DNA from: Pomphorhynchus laevis
Taxonomy: Eukaryota > Acanthocephala > Palaeacanthocephala > Echinorhynchida > Pomphorhynchidae
Reading direction: 5' to 3'
Assembly (NCBI GenBank): GCA_012934845.2
Contig: WNNJ02001138.1
Span: 1 to 64,000 of the forward strand
Length of the DNA: 64,000 nucleotides
In this document: in pieces, positions 53,576-64,000 of the stretch
How the letters are laid out: every line of letters starts with the position of its first letter
Position numbering within the stretch: position 1 is the first letter of the stretch
Position numbers and translations under genes: made by a program
Notes under the pieces: generated by a model
The model's database searches: none
What the model was told of the DNA's origin: nothing
The model's input: only the letters and a program-made list of their open reading frames with translations

Positions 53576-55014
53576 GAAAGTAGCTTTGGTCATTACGACG
53601 ACCCAACACCGCGTCTTAACTCTATGGGCTTCCTTATTCCGCTCGCATTCCAAACAGAAGAGGTCATTCGTGAAGCCGAACCACTGACAGTCCACTGTTC
53701 TGTCGACCAAATCGAAACTATCATCCATAATCCACAAAGCTCCTATAGCGAAAGCCTTGATGATGTTTTAATAAGAGAGAGCGTATATCCGGTTAGACAG
53801 CCGCCTTCGTTCTCCAACCCTTTTATTATAACGCCGTTTGTATCGTCAACGTTGGAGGTCGCTGCCATCGAGCGACCCCTACACACTACCGGCTCGTTGA
53901 CGAACGTTTACATTAGTGTGATCTCCGGCAGTATGATTGCCGAGTCTGAGCGTGAAGAGGACGGAAATACCCAGGTCTCCTCGTCGTGCTCCCTTCATCA
54001 CGAGCTAAAGAGATTACCAAATGGCCCATTCATGTATTCAAAAATTGCTACTAATATATCAAGAAAGCACGTGTCCCTGATTATAATCTATAATTTTTTA
54101 TCAAGAGGATCCGCAGAGGATGCATTTATGCATTGAGCACGTGCATTACAGATATTGTTTTATTTCAAAACCTACCAAAATTAGTCAATATGTTTGTGTC
54201 TCAACATTACATGGCTGTTGAGCCGTCTTCAATACTATTAACGGTCGACTAGCCTCGTACGCTAAGATTTCCCAGACAATGAGAGTAAGACGCATTTCGA
54301 TAGAAGAAATATGTGATGAGATGGCAGACTTCATAGTGGACTCGTCCAGCACTGGAATAAACAGTTTCAAACAAGTTTCGGAGTTCGAGTTCCAGTTGAT
54401 TTCGACCCACACACCAGATGATAGGGCTTTTGATTTGCTCAATTATCACCTAACAATTGTGAAGCCCGACATTGCCTGCATTGAGCTCGCCGCTGTGCTT
54501 CAATACGCGAACAAATGTTGTATGAGCATCGTGATATGCAGGAATTGGACTGCCTTCCTGAGCCTAAACGAGGCAGTTAATACGTCACTGTTGCAGGTGC
54601 TACTTGCCGATCCCGAAAAGATCACGCTGTATAACTGCTTTCGTAGTCCAACCATGGTTGAAATGCCGTACTATGAGCAAATGATCATTCCATTTTTCTC
54701 GAGGTTGATTGAGAGCCGCGATTAGCAATGGCTTCCCAATTTTGACAACGAGAACCGTCCGGCATCTGACATTTGGACGGGTGGCGAATTGAGTATTGTT
54801 GCAGGTTGGCAGATACAAAATAATGACGTTGGTGAAGTATTCAGTACAGCTGCCCTTTGTGGACGACATTCCTGTGATCGCGGTCAATCACCGACGAGTT
54901 GTGATTTCTCTTCCAGAATTGGAAGCCCCGACAAAACGACGCAACATGCAGATAATATACCGGACATCTACAGGGAACGTCTCGGTGACTAGCAGACGGG
55001 ATATACATCTTTGA
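53576..55014 (+). pseudogene. Unrecognised coding relic
   Basis: Long open stretches on the plus strand without any RT, gag or integrase motif: the distal part of 53444-54136, 54279-54725 and 54796-55014. The amino-acid usage is protein-like and the frames follow one another, which suggests one decayed gene broken about three times. I do not recognise the product. It could be a host gene fragment, a captured gene at the 3' side of LINE D, or a viral fossil. A reverse-strand shadow ORF (54600-54887) is ignored. Confidence 0.4.
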
Positions 55015-55059
55015 CGTTCCGATTTGCCAGGTTATTTCAGCAGTGACCTCAATTTATAC

Positions 55060-58000
55060 TTTTAAAATTTCATTATTTAATATATTATATTTTATATTAT
55101 ATGGTATGCATGAATGCTAATGCAAGAATTGATAATAATTATTAATAATTATAAATTTATAATAATTATTAATAATTATATAATTTTTAATATATTTTTT
55201 TAATCGTTAAGATTGAAATCCGAATTTAGTCATATAATCTTTTGAGTCTTCAAGTATTGGTCTGCTATAAACTCCCGGATCGATCGTCCGTCCTGAACTT
55301 GTCCACCAAGCGGCGATTCCGTAGTGCCTCCAGCTCTTTGGTTGTGAATCCTGCATTTCTGCTAGACCGAATAATGCAAATTGATGCTGACTTTGCGATT
55401 CGAATACTGATTGTCGGTCTGAGTTTTGAAATGATATCAGCTTACTTCCGTTTGGTTGTTCGTGATTTTCGAGATGCAATCGCTTTTAGTAGTTTATCGC
55501 TTTCAACACTCATTCTGCCAGAGGAAGAGAAAATTAAGGGGATGAACTTTGCTCCTTCAAGATGTACCCTTTCAGCATACTTTGAACGCTTTTGGTTGCT
55601 GTGAAAATCTAAACACTGCTGAGGAGTCCTAGATGCGTTAGATGGAGCAAGGGCGTTAAAAACGCATATATTCATGTATGTACGCTCCATTTCGGTTTTA
55701 AGAAAGTCCCCTGAAAAGAACATCTAATCGGGCATTGTTTTCTTGAGTTGTTGTTTTGTTTTCGAATATGACTCCGTCATCCAATGTCTGTAGAACAGGT
55801 TCGATTTGAAGTGACGTACAAGTTGTGAAGAGCATATTCTCGACGGTGTTTCGGATGCAGTTGTGACGTGAGATTGGTGCACCGCCATGGGGGCACGGAT
55901 AAACAATGTCTTATTGATGACGAAGCTCCACATTTACATTGGTTCGTGTGTTTTAGTGTCAAATCGTATCTCGCGGCTATCGCGTTGATAAAATCATCCT
56001 TACACAAATGATATCCTAAATATTCAAGTGGACGTGCATTTAACCAGCTAGAAGCTAGTTTAATAGACGCGTGATTTAGGCATTCAATATATTTTCTTGG
56101 CATTTCCATTCGTAACTGAATGGATGTTTCACTCTTCTGCGCCCGTATGTGATCAATTATCGCTGCTTCGGCTGATTTTATGGCCGGTATGTCGTTGATA
56201 TGTTCTTAGAAGGGTTCGCAGAGCGAAAGAGATCGTTCATATTGCTGTCGAATCTGTCTACAAGGGTTCGCAATTTTAAGTCCTCGCATTTGTGTTGAAA
56301 TTTCGATAACTTCCTGTAGGTCATCATCGATATTGTCGAGTCCAATTAATTTTGGGAGTAGGTGGTTTCGAATCGATAATTCTAGAACATTGAACCAATC
56401 AGAGTTTCAAGGTGTCGTTCTCTGCAAAAATGACCATCTAGCTTGTAGTGATATGGTTTAAGCCACATATGCCACATGAGGATCGACTACTGCCACATGA
56501 GGATCGACTACTGCCACAGTAGCAAGCCCATTGACTAAAGCGGACAGTTCCTCAGCCTTTTTACACACGTTTTCTTGAACGAACTATGCAGATCCGATTG
56601 GTGAGCCAATTATGATCAATCCAGATTCACATATACTTATTTCAGTGTGTGAGAAGAGTTGCTTAGCTGATTCCAGGGATTCATCAAAGGCCAATATCTT
56701 ACATTTTGGTGCATTTGGGAAAAACTTATATCTGGGACCTATTTCTTTGACAAGATTCCGTAATTTATATAAATCGTTAGGGCTGCCTATAAAATTAGCA
56801 TTGTCAGCATACCATAAGGATTCAACATGAGGAAGCTTCTGTTTTAAAATATCGATCATTGGTACTGTGGTCAGGGCGTAAATTGGCATTGCTAGAGGAT
56901 CACCCTGAGTGATCCCATCCTCTGCGCTCAAGGTGTCGCCACATAAACCAAGTAGAGTTGGACATCCGTAGAGATTTGAAGCAGTAATACTTAAAAAGGG
57001 ACATAAATCCCGGATGTTATGTAACATCACTTTTCGGTTGAGGCAATTGAAAGCATTGCTCGCGTCAATAGTAAAGATAGCTGAGCTAGTGTTCTCCAAA
57101 ATTCGAGATCTGATGCGATGAATAACGTAATCAATACCCGAATTCCGACCTGCACATAATTGTTCGCACCCACACACTGCCTGAATTTCGTGGGTAAGCA
57201 AATTCAGAATTGCCTTGCAAATAATCCTTCTAGCCACATCCCCTATGCCGATCGGACGAATACCATGATTCTTGTCCAAGGGGATGAGTCTGCTAGTGGT
57301 CAGTCTACGTAGGATGTAAGGATCCATGTTGGTTGATGATATACATATTGCCGTTGTAGCTAGAGCATTTGCAAGTCGCGTTGATTGTTCTTCATGTTTC
57401 TGAAGCATGTTATACCATGCAGCGGCATCAAGTGCTGAAGGGCCAGCGGATCCATGTATACGTGAGGCAGTTTCGATGATGGTAGAACCGTTCAGACGAT
57501 CTAATCGAAATAAAATGTCTTCTTTAGAGGTAGTAAAATGTATGTCCAGTGATGAGGCATTAATGCTTTTGGGTGTTTTTCAATCAATATTTATTTGACA
57601 GTTTTATTTCCAATTTGAGATTTTAAAGGAAGCACCCATCCAATAGAGTCACATTTGTCTAGTATCCTCATTGCTTGGGTTGTGCGACCATTTTTCATAG
57701 ATTGGATAAATTGTTACTTCCATGAGCTTTGACGCAGTTTTGAAAATTGAATCGACATTTGCAAATTATGAGCTTCATTGTATAACTTATTGTATTGCTT
57801 TTCATTCCAGGGTTTTAGTCGACGAGCCAGTGGTCTTCTTGATGAGGCATTCATGTAACCATATTTCAAAAGAATTAGCTGAGGGAATACGACAGTGCCC
57901 TTGAGAATTTCGTCAGTGGGAGCCGTCATGGTTGAGAAAACCTCATAAAAAGAGGCCGGTATAGAAATAAATTGTGAGCTATCTTGGCATCCCGGAAGGC

Positions 58001-58304
58001 TGAAGAGGTTGGGCTTCCATTTAATCACTTTACTCAATATACTGTCAATTGATTCGTGTGAGTTTATTATTGTTTCCGGAGGGATATGTTGGATTGATCA
58101 GATGTACGATGCGAGATGTCCATTGGGGTTTTGAGAATGCGAATTTGGCGAGTGGTCATGATCAATCCGCTTGTTTATGCAGTTAGTGGCTCGGCAATTA
58201 TTGCATGATATGTAAGCCTTAGCACATCTACACCCTCTACATTTGGCAGCTGGCCCATTGCAGTTACAGCAAGGAATGCTATCAGCCATCCTGCCACGAG
58301 CCAT
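55060..58304 (-). mobile_element. LINE E: broken A-family copy
   Basis: Minus strand. The ATG at 58304 starts MARGRMADSIPCCNCNGPAA, then KCRGCRCAKAYISCNNC, the finger. Further pieces: 58037-57714 (matches A near residues 90-190), RT 57408-56584 (LDKNHGIRPIGIGDVARRI, IDASNAFNCLNRKVM, GITQGDPLAMPIYAL, LWYADNANFIGS; YADD reads YADN), knuckle region 56109-55777 (CKCGASSSIRHCL), and C-terminus 55723-55207. About six frame breaks. A 21-bp tandem duplication (GCCACATGAGGATCGACTAC.., 56471-56512) lies in it. The 3' end grades into an AT-rich run (55060-55200). Confidence 0.8.
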
Positions 58305-58349
58305 TGCCACGAAGGACACCTGGCGACACGCTCTTCGATAACTGTTGAC

Positions 58350-58525
58350 TGTATGTTATTTATCTCAAACTTTTTAGTGTTAAAGCTGGACGATTGTAAG
58401 TAGTTTATTATTATCAAGAATCACGATTTTATGTTGTTTATCTCAAACGTTTTTGAGATCTGAAAGCTGGACGATTTATGCATATTTGATTGTATGTTAA
58501 TTTATCTCAAACTTTTTTAGATCAT
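58350..58525 (-). repeat. Three tandem leader units upstream of LINE E
   Basis: On the minus strand AAAAAGTTTGAGATAAATAACATACA-like units occur three times (plus-strand starts near 58351, 58431 and 58491), separated by AATCGTCCAGCTTT. The period is about 60-80 bases. Tandem 5' units of this kind act as promoters in some LINEs; here that is inference. Confidence 0.65.
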
Positions 58526-58539
58526 TAATTTTTTATAAT

Positions 58540-60350
58540 AATGTACTGATATTTATATGTTATGTTTTCAGATGTTCGCATAAAGCCTTTTGTTGTTGTT
58601 CGCCTCGGTTCAATTTATGCGAACATTGTGAATGGACAAGCTACTCAAACCAGCGATCCTAGATGCTTTAACCGATGGGTTGATTCGGCAAAAGTTTGGC
58701 GTCATTGGCTACAAAGATTCAATGCGTTTGTACGAGTTCTTGAATATGTCACAAACCAACAAAAGCTTGACCTTCTGATCAACCACATCTCTCCAATCCT
58801 TTATGATATCATCGAAGGAGTCGATGATTATGATATCGCGATCGATACGTTAAGTAGAAGTTTTATAAAGGACAGGGGAGATGTATATGCAAGACATCAG
58901 CTGCATAATTTGAAGCAAGCCGAAAACCAGACAATCGACCAGTTCATTCAAACGACAGAATCCGTTGTTCGTCAAATCAAGTTCAAAGATGTAACTTCAC
59001 GAGAACATCGAGATTCTTTGTTGTTGGATACTTTTGTGGCTGGAATTATTTCCACATCGATCAGAGAACGTCTACTTGAAACCGTCGATCTTAACAAAGA
59101 GAGTGCTTATCGGATCGCTCGATCAATCGAGTTGGCACAGGCTGAAGCATCGGAATTCCGGTTATCTTCACGGGATATCACTCAATCTGAAAATATGGAA
59201 TCTATGATTAACTATGCTAGTCCACCGCAGTTGACAAATTTACCCAGAGATGATTCGGAAACACAACAAGAATGTTCCGCAATCAAAAGTCAAGAGCGAT
59301 GCTACTTTTGCGGTCGAAACCGCCACGTGCGGAGTAACTGTCCTGCTCGCAACGCAACCTGTCATACGTGCAGCAAGAAAGGACACTTTTCTAACATGTG
59401 CCGTTCAAGAAATTCTGGTACGTCTGCGTCTTTATATTCAATAAGCACAACAAACGCGTCATCATCAAACTTAATCCAGCCCACTATAAGTTTGAATAAT
59501 ATCTCAGTAAGCGGGATGATCGATTCTGGAAGTTCATTTAATATTGTCGGAAGTGATGTCGCTACAAAGTGCAAGCTTGTGAGAAAATCCACAAATTTAA
59601 AAGTTTCTCTCGCTGCATCTGAATTTTCCTGTGAGTTAAGACATTGTACATTCGCCGATGTTGTTTTAAACAATCGTTTCTATCGAAATGTAAAATTCTT
59701 CATTCTCCCCACCCTAGTAACAGATGTGATCCTCGGTGTACCCTTTCTTCGTCAACACTCGACGGTGACCATAGAATTCAACGGAGTAGAACGTCCTTTG
59801 GTCGTTGTTGCAGGTGTTGAGGAAATGAAAGTTGAAGCCTCGTCTCTATTTCAATTCCTAGACAAAGCGGTGAAACCTGTTGCAATTCCATCTCGTCGAA
59901 GAACTCCAGAAGATAACTGTTTTATCGCAGCCTAGGTAAAACGCCTATTAGATTCCAGTATCATCGAGAATAGCACGTCTCCGTGGCGTGCACAAGTTGT
60001 CCTGGTTAAAAATCCTGGTCGCGAAGTGCGAATGGTAATAGATTACAGTTTGACGGTGAATCGATTCACTCATCTTGACGGCTTCGCTCTTCCCAGGATT
60101 GACGAATTCATTGATAAGCTATCTCCATTCAAAAGTTTCAGTCGATTAGACCTAAAGAATGCTTATCATCAGGTTCCCATTCAGGAGAATGAGAGGCATT
60201 ACACTGCATTTGAAGCTAATGGTCGTTTGTGCTAATTTAAACGCCTACCGTTCGGATTGACAAATGCAGCGGCGGCTTTCCAACGTATCATCGCTAAGTT
60301 AATCGAGGAAGAGGATCTTGAATCTACGTACGCTTATTTGGATGATGTTA
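58540..60350 (+). mobile_element. G7: gypsy (Mag-like) fragment, gag to RT
   Basis: Gag with paired CCHC knuckles and protease (58562-59935) is followed by the RT N-terminal half (about 59940-60350). A possible 5' LTR remnant (58572-58626, with 13-bp inverted repeats) precedes it. The element is cut at 60350 by LINE W; RNase H, integrase and 3' LTR are not in the window. It is broken in a few places. Confidence 0.8.
58572..58626. repeat. 13-bp inverted repeat at the G7 left end
   Basis: ATGTTCGCATAAA (58572-58584) and TTTATGCGAACAT (58614-58626) are exact reverse complements, 29 bases apart. Confidence 0.8.
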
Positions 60351-60440
60351 TTATTATTAAATACAACAGCAGCAAAAGAGCGTAGAGCTCGTACAGGCTG
60401 GGTACAGGGTTAAAAAAATATCAATGAAAATCCGATTGTT

Positions 60441-63290
60441 TTAAGTTAGTACATTCTTCAGATTTCTCTTGAAGGACAAAATACTGGAGGCCGAAACCAC
60501 TTGACTTGGTAGCTTATTCCAGCTTTTCCACGTTCGGTTGACAATTGTGTTAAATCTTCTTCGTGGACGAATGTGGGTCTTTAACGTGAGGTGATGTCCC
60601 CTCAATCTCTTTGAATTTCGAAGTTCGAACAGTTTGCGACAAACATGTTCCCTCTGCCCTTTTTGAACATTAAGCGCTGTCCACACAAACATTAAATCAG
60701 ATGACTTTAAAGATTTCTTCACTGTGGTCACACCAAGTGCGTTAAGTCGAAAAATGAATGAGAGCTTGCGTTGGCTGGGTACAAGATGTGTGGCCTTGCG
60801 TAATATGGATTCGTACAGGTTCATCTCTGTCGTAGTTTGAGGGTGACAGGCAGGTGAAGCGTATATCATTAAAGATAAGACATAAGCATTGTAAATTAAC
60901 TTAAAACTGGATGCGTCAAGCTGGCCAATGGTCCTTCTAATAAGTCCTAAAATTCGACGGCATTTAGCAACTGTGTGACTGGTATGTGGGATGGTCGATA
61001 AGCTTCCATTTACGATCACTCCAAGGTCTTGAAATTGGAGAACTGTTTCAATTTCTCTTCCGTCAATGGTATATGATGAATTGATGTGTAGATGTCCGAT
61101 GCGCATATGTTTTGACTTATCGGGGTTTAATACCAGTCCCCGTTGATTACACCATACCTTAATATTATCAATGTCTCTCTGGAGTATCATTGGATCTCGG
61201 CTATCGATTATTGGTCGCCAAATTTTCAAGTCGTCGGCATATAAACCACATGGACTCGAAATAGCTGTAGTAAGCTCGTTGATGTAAATAATGAAGAGCA
61301 ATGGACTGAGTACCGATCCCTGAGGAACACCGCGTCCAGGATTTCTTGTTTTTGACATTTGTTCATTAGCCAATACAGTAATCTTCTGATTTCTAAGGAA
61401 GGAGTTAATCCAATTAAGGAGGGTTCCTCTGATGCCGTACTGTTCCAGCGTAATAAGGAGGACATCATAGTATATCCGATCAAATGCTTTGCTGAGGTCG
61501 AAAAACAAAACATCAACACTAACTCCAGCCTCGGCATATCTGGTCCAATCACTCCTCGCAAGTATGAGGTTTGTGACAGTAGATCTTCCTGGGCGGAAAC
61601 CATGCTGGTTGTCGCAGAGTACTTGGTTATCTTCTAGGTGCCCGATGATTCGTTTAAAAAGCAGTTTCTCTAGCACTTTACAAGCAACGCAGGTAAGGCT
61701 TATGGGCCGATAGTTGCTTGCTAGATTACGGTCGCCTTTTTTGTAGAGAGGTCGGATTATAGAACATTTCCAATCTGATGGTATACAGCCTGTTGACAAG
61801 GAGAAATCGAATATGGTGTGTAAAGGTTCATATATTACTGGTGCAAGTTCCCGAAGAAGAATTGGAGGAATATTGTCTGGTCCTGCCGCAATTGATCGTG
61901 GTAGCTTTATAAGTTCGTTAAGAACCTCAAATTTATCAAATGGAGTAAATTCGTAACACGGATATTGAGCTGTGGAGAATCTGGGGCAATACTGACAGGT
62001 AGGACTCTCTAGCGTGAATTGATCTAGGAAAATATTGGCAATTGCTTTGTCATCAGATGTGAGCTCACCGGTTTCCATAAATATAGAGTTAATCTCAGAC
62101 GTAGTTGATTTTAATGAGCTGATATGTTTGAACAATTTACTGGGATATCTTTTTGATGATCGACAAAAATTGGAAACGAAGCACCTGCGTTTCTGACGTT
62201 TGAGTGCCATAACTTGATTTCGTAATTCCTTGTAATCGGTCCAAGAACAATTCTGTTCTTTGAATTTTTTGTAAATTTTGTCTGTTGTCTTAATCATTTG
62301 TTTAATCTGCGAGTCAAACCAAATGAGAGTTTTTTGGGATGTGCGCTGACGTTTTAAAGGGGAGAAGTAATTTAGGGCATTGATCAAAGTAGATTTGAAA
62401 TTTTCCCAGCACTGATCTATGCCAATTTCATATGGATTAGGCCATTGAATGTTTCGAATAGCTTGCGTCATACTTGCGAAATTCGCTTTGAAGGGATTCA
62501 ATTCGGGTTTTGCCGAGGGGGCTGTTTTAAAGAGACTGACAGAAAGCGCCAGCCGAATGACACAATGATCACTGTGGCCAATAGGGGGCTGAGAGAGATT
62601 TCATCAATTGTGGGTTCCCCTCGTGATAAGCAGAGGTCTAAAATGGTAGATGATTGCTTTCTCCTTCTAGTGGGTTCGTGAATATGCTGGGTTAGATTGA
62701 GATCGTTGAACGTATCAAGGAGATTGGATGATTCAACATCACAACCATGTGTCGAAGTATATAGGTCCCAATTGACATGAGGCATATTGAAGTCTCCTAG
62801 GATAATGATCGGTGATAAGCTTGTTAGGTGATGTCGTAAAGAGATGCCAATCTTTTCAGTTGCGGAGCGCGGAGATCGGTAAAATAAACCGATTTTTAGT
62901 TTCTGTATATCAGGAGAAGATACTGTTGCCCACAGATATTCGTTGTATGAATCATCTGATACAATGCTGTGCTCGATGATGGTTAACGGTTGCTTGACGT
63001 ATAATATAACTCCACCTCATTTTAAGGCGCTTCGATCCGATCGTATAACAAAGTAGCCTGGGATTGAGATTTCATTATCAGATATATCGTTGTTAAGCCA
63101 GGTTTCGCTCAATGCTATGATGTTTGTGTTCATTGAATTAACGAGACACAATATTTCGTCAAATTTGTCGTACATGCTTAAACAGTTAGAGTACATGATG
63201 GAAATATTATTTTGAGAGTAACGGCAGTGGTGTGGTGTCGCTGTTGGTGTTGAAATTGGATTGATGTTTACGTGGTGGATGCACGAATCT
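60441..63290 (-). pseudogene. ORF2 of LINE W: APE endonuclease and reverse transcriptase, two lesions
   Basis: APE region 63180-62500: ALSETWLNNDISDNEIS (catalytic Glu), GGVILYVKQPL, IILGDFNMPHVNWDL and SSTILDLCLSRGE. A stop (TGA near 63020, most likely from CGA before GGVIL) and a single frameshift near 62585 interrupt it. From 62501 to 60441 one frame of 686 codons holds the linker (TLIWFDSQIKQMIK), RT (SIAAGPDNIPPILLRELAP, KKGDRNLASNYRPISLTC, FFDLSKAFDRIYYDVL, GVPQGSVLSPLLFIIYINEL, GLYADDLKIWRP) and the C-terminal NSKRLRGHHLTLKTHIRPRR. All RT catalytic residues are kept. Confidence 0.85.
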
Positions 63291-63299
63291 GTGCGGCGG

Positions 63300-63875
63300 A
63301 GAGTGTCGATGGAACGGTTAGACGGATTCCGAGGCTGAATCGCGTATTTACCCTTCGCCGCACAACTTGAAAATTTTTCACAATTAGATTTTTTTCACCG
63401 TTTTGAATTCTTTGTTGAAGCTCTTTCCTTGCCAGATTTCAATCTGTTTTCTATCTTCAGTGCTGAGGTCAGGTAGAAGTCTGATACTGGAGCCCCTTAA
63501 CTTAAAGGAATTCTTGATGATTTGCTTACTAGTCTCGGGGCTATCAACAACAACTTTCAAAAGCCTTGGTTTGGTACCATCTTGTTTCTTCCCAATGCGA
63601 AAGAGGTGTATTACCTGTCTATTTTGTTCGACTGATATTTCTGTTGGGAGAACAGTTGAAAGAACTTGCTTTACTGAATCAACATCATGTTTTATCTGGA
63701 TGAGACTGTTTGGACTCGGTGATTCATTTAAATTTACAATAATGAAACATTTATCCCGATCGAATGTTCGGCGTTTATGTCGTTTAGGCTCAGATAGAAT
63801 AGGTATATTGGGGTTATCAGTGTTGTTTACAGTGGAATTGGTATGATTTATCATTTGTTTGAGTGTTCCATCCAT
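63300..63875 (-). pseudogene. ORF1 of LINE W (partial)
   Basis: The C-terminal half of a CR1-like ORF1: KCFIIVNLNESPSPNSLIQI, VIHLFRIGKKQDGTKPRLLK, FKLRGSSIRLLPDLSTEDRK. A frameshift near 63425 separates this from the last block (KELQQRIQNGEKNL, NFQVVRRRV), which lies in another frame and meets ORF2. The N-terminal finger lies beyond the window or upstream in a broken frame; 63876-64000 shows no clear coding. Confidence 0.75.
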
Positions 63876-64000
63876 TTTATTTAGACTATGGGTTGTTTGA
63901 GGACAATAAAAAGTTGAAAGTGATGTGTGATGTGGTGCTTCTGTGTTTGTTTCCGGCCTTGGATGTGTTTTCTGAGTGATATGGAATGTTTGTTTCTGTG

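Larger units (their letters stand above)
60351..64000 (-). mobile_element. W: CR1-like LINE, nearly intact, runs off the window
   Basis: Minus strand: ORF1 (63875 leftwards, and probably more beyond 64000), ORF2 (about 63290-60441), a short 3' UTR with hairpin GAGC-GTAGA-GCTC (60378-60390) and a (TAA)n tail at 60349-60362 inside gypsy G7. Only a handful of changes interrupt its ORFs, so it is young. Confidence 0.85.

Noticed and set aside
54600-54887. Minus-strand ORF inside the unrecognised relic
   Set aside because: Shadow of the plus-strand stretches with no motif of its own.

Overview
The window looks like a stretch of repeat-rich heterochromatin from an invertebrate animal genome. Coding content is almost entirely retrotransposon-derived: non-LTR elements of at least five lineages, Ty3/gypsy elements of the short-LTR Mag-like type, two Penelope-like fragments and a tRNA-derived SINE. 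No convincing host gene, CRISPR array, operon or bacterial signal is present. The combination (CR1/L2/RTE LINEs, Mag-like gypsy, Penelope, tRNA SINE) is metazoan. A flatworm or similar invertebrate is plausible, but the species cannot be fixed from sequence alone.

Layout. 1-3544: intact LINE 'A' with an N-terminal cysteine-rich (CXC-like) finger, RT and a C-terminal endonuclease-like domain, ending in 59 A. 3790-4850: L2-like LINE 3' half (X1). 4898-9250: broken CR1-like LINE (Y2, minus), with a 174-bp insertion in its tail. 9585-11640: LINE B, of the A family. 11651-16077: gypsy fossil G1 (minus), interrupted by LINE Y3 (itself carrying a SINE) and a Penelope-like piece; L2-like X2 sits at its far end. 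17862-19620: RTE-like fragment. 20153-20347: minisatellite, then the finger of a sixth A-like copy (F). 20348-27258: CR1-like LINE Z, split by gypsy G2. 27259-35740: gypsy G3, L2-like X3, Penelope PLE1, gypsy G4, gypsy G5 and an L2-like 3' end (X4). 36541-41246: CR1-like LINE Y1 with both ORFs open. 41247-43906: LINE C (A family, minus). 43958-45760: LINE V (minus). 46582-53575: LINE D, split by the whole-looking gypsy G6. 53576-55014: unrecognised coding relic. 55060-58525: LINE E (A family, minus) with 5' monomers. 58540-60350: gypsy G7. 60351-64000: LINE W (minus), nearly intact, running off the window.

How it fits together. The elements are layered, and nesting gives an order: Z before G2, D before G6, G1 before Y3/SINE/PLE2, G7 before W, Y2 before the 174-bp insert. 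The youngest are G6 (identical LTRs), G2 (one LTR difference), Y1 and A (open frames) and W. The most unusual content is the finger-bearing LINE group (A-F). It shares 5' leader sequences across two different RT lineages, and one leader motif also precedes the unrelated CR1-like element Y1.

All family names come from reading motifs by eye. No search, alignment or folding program was run.
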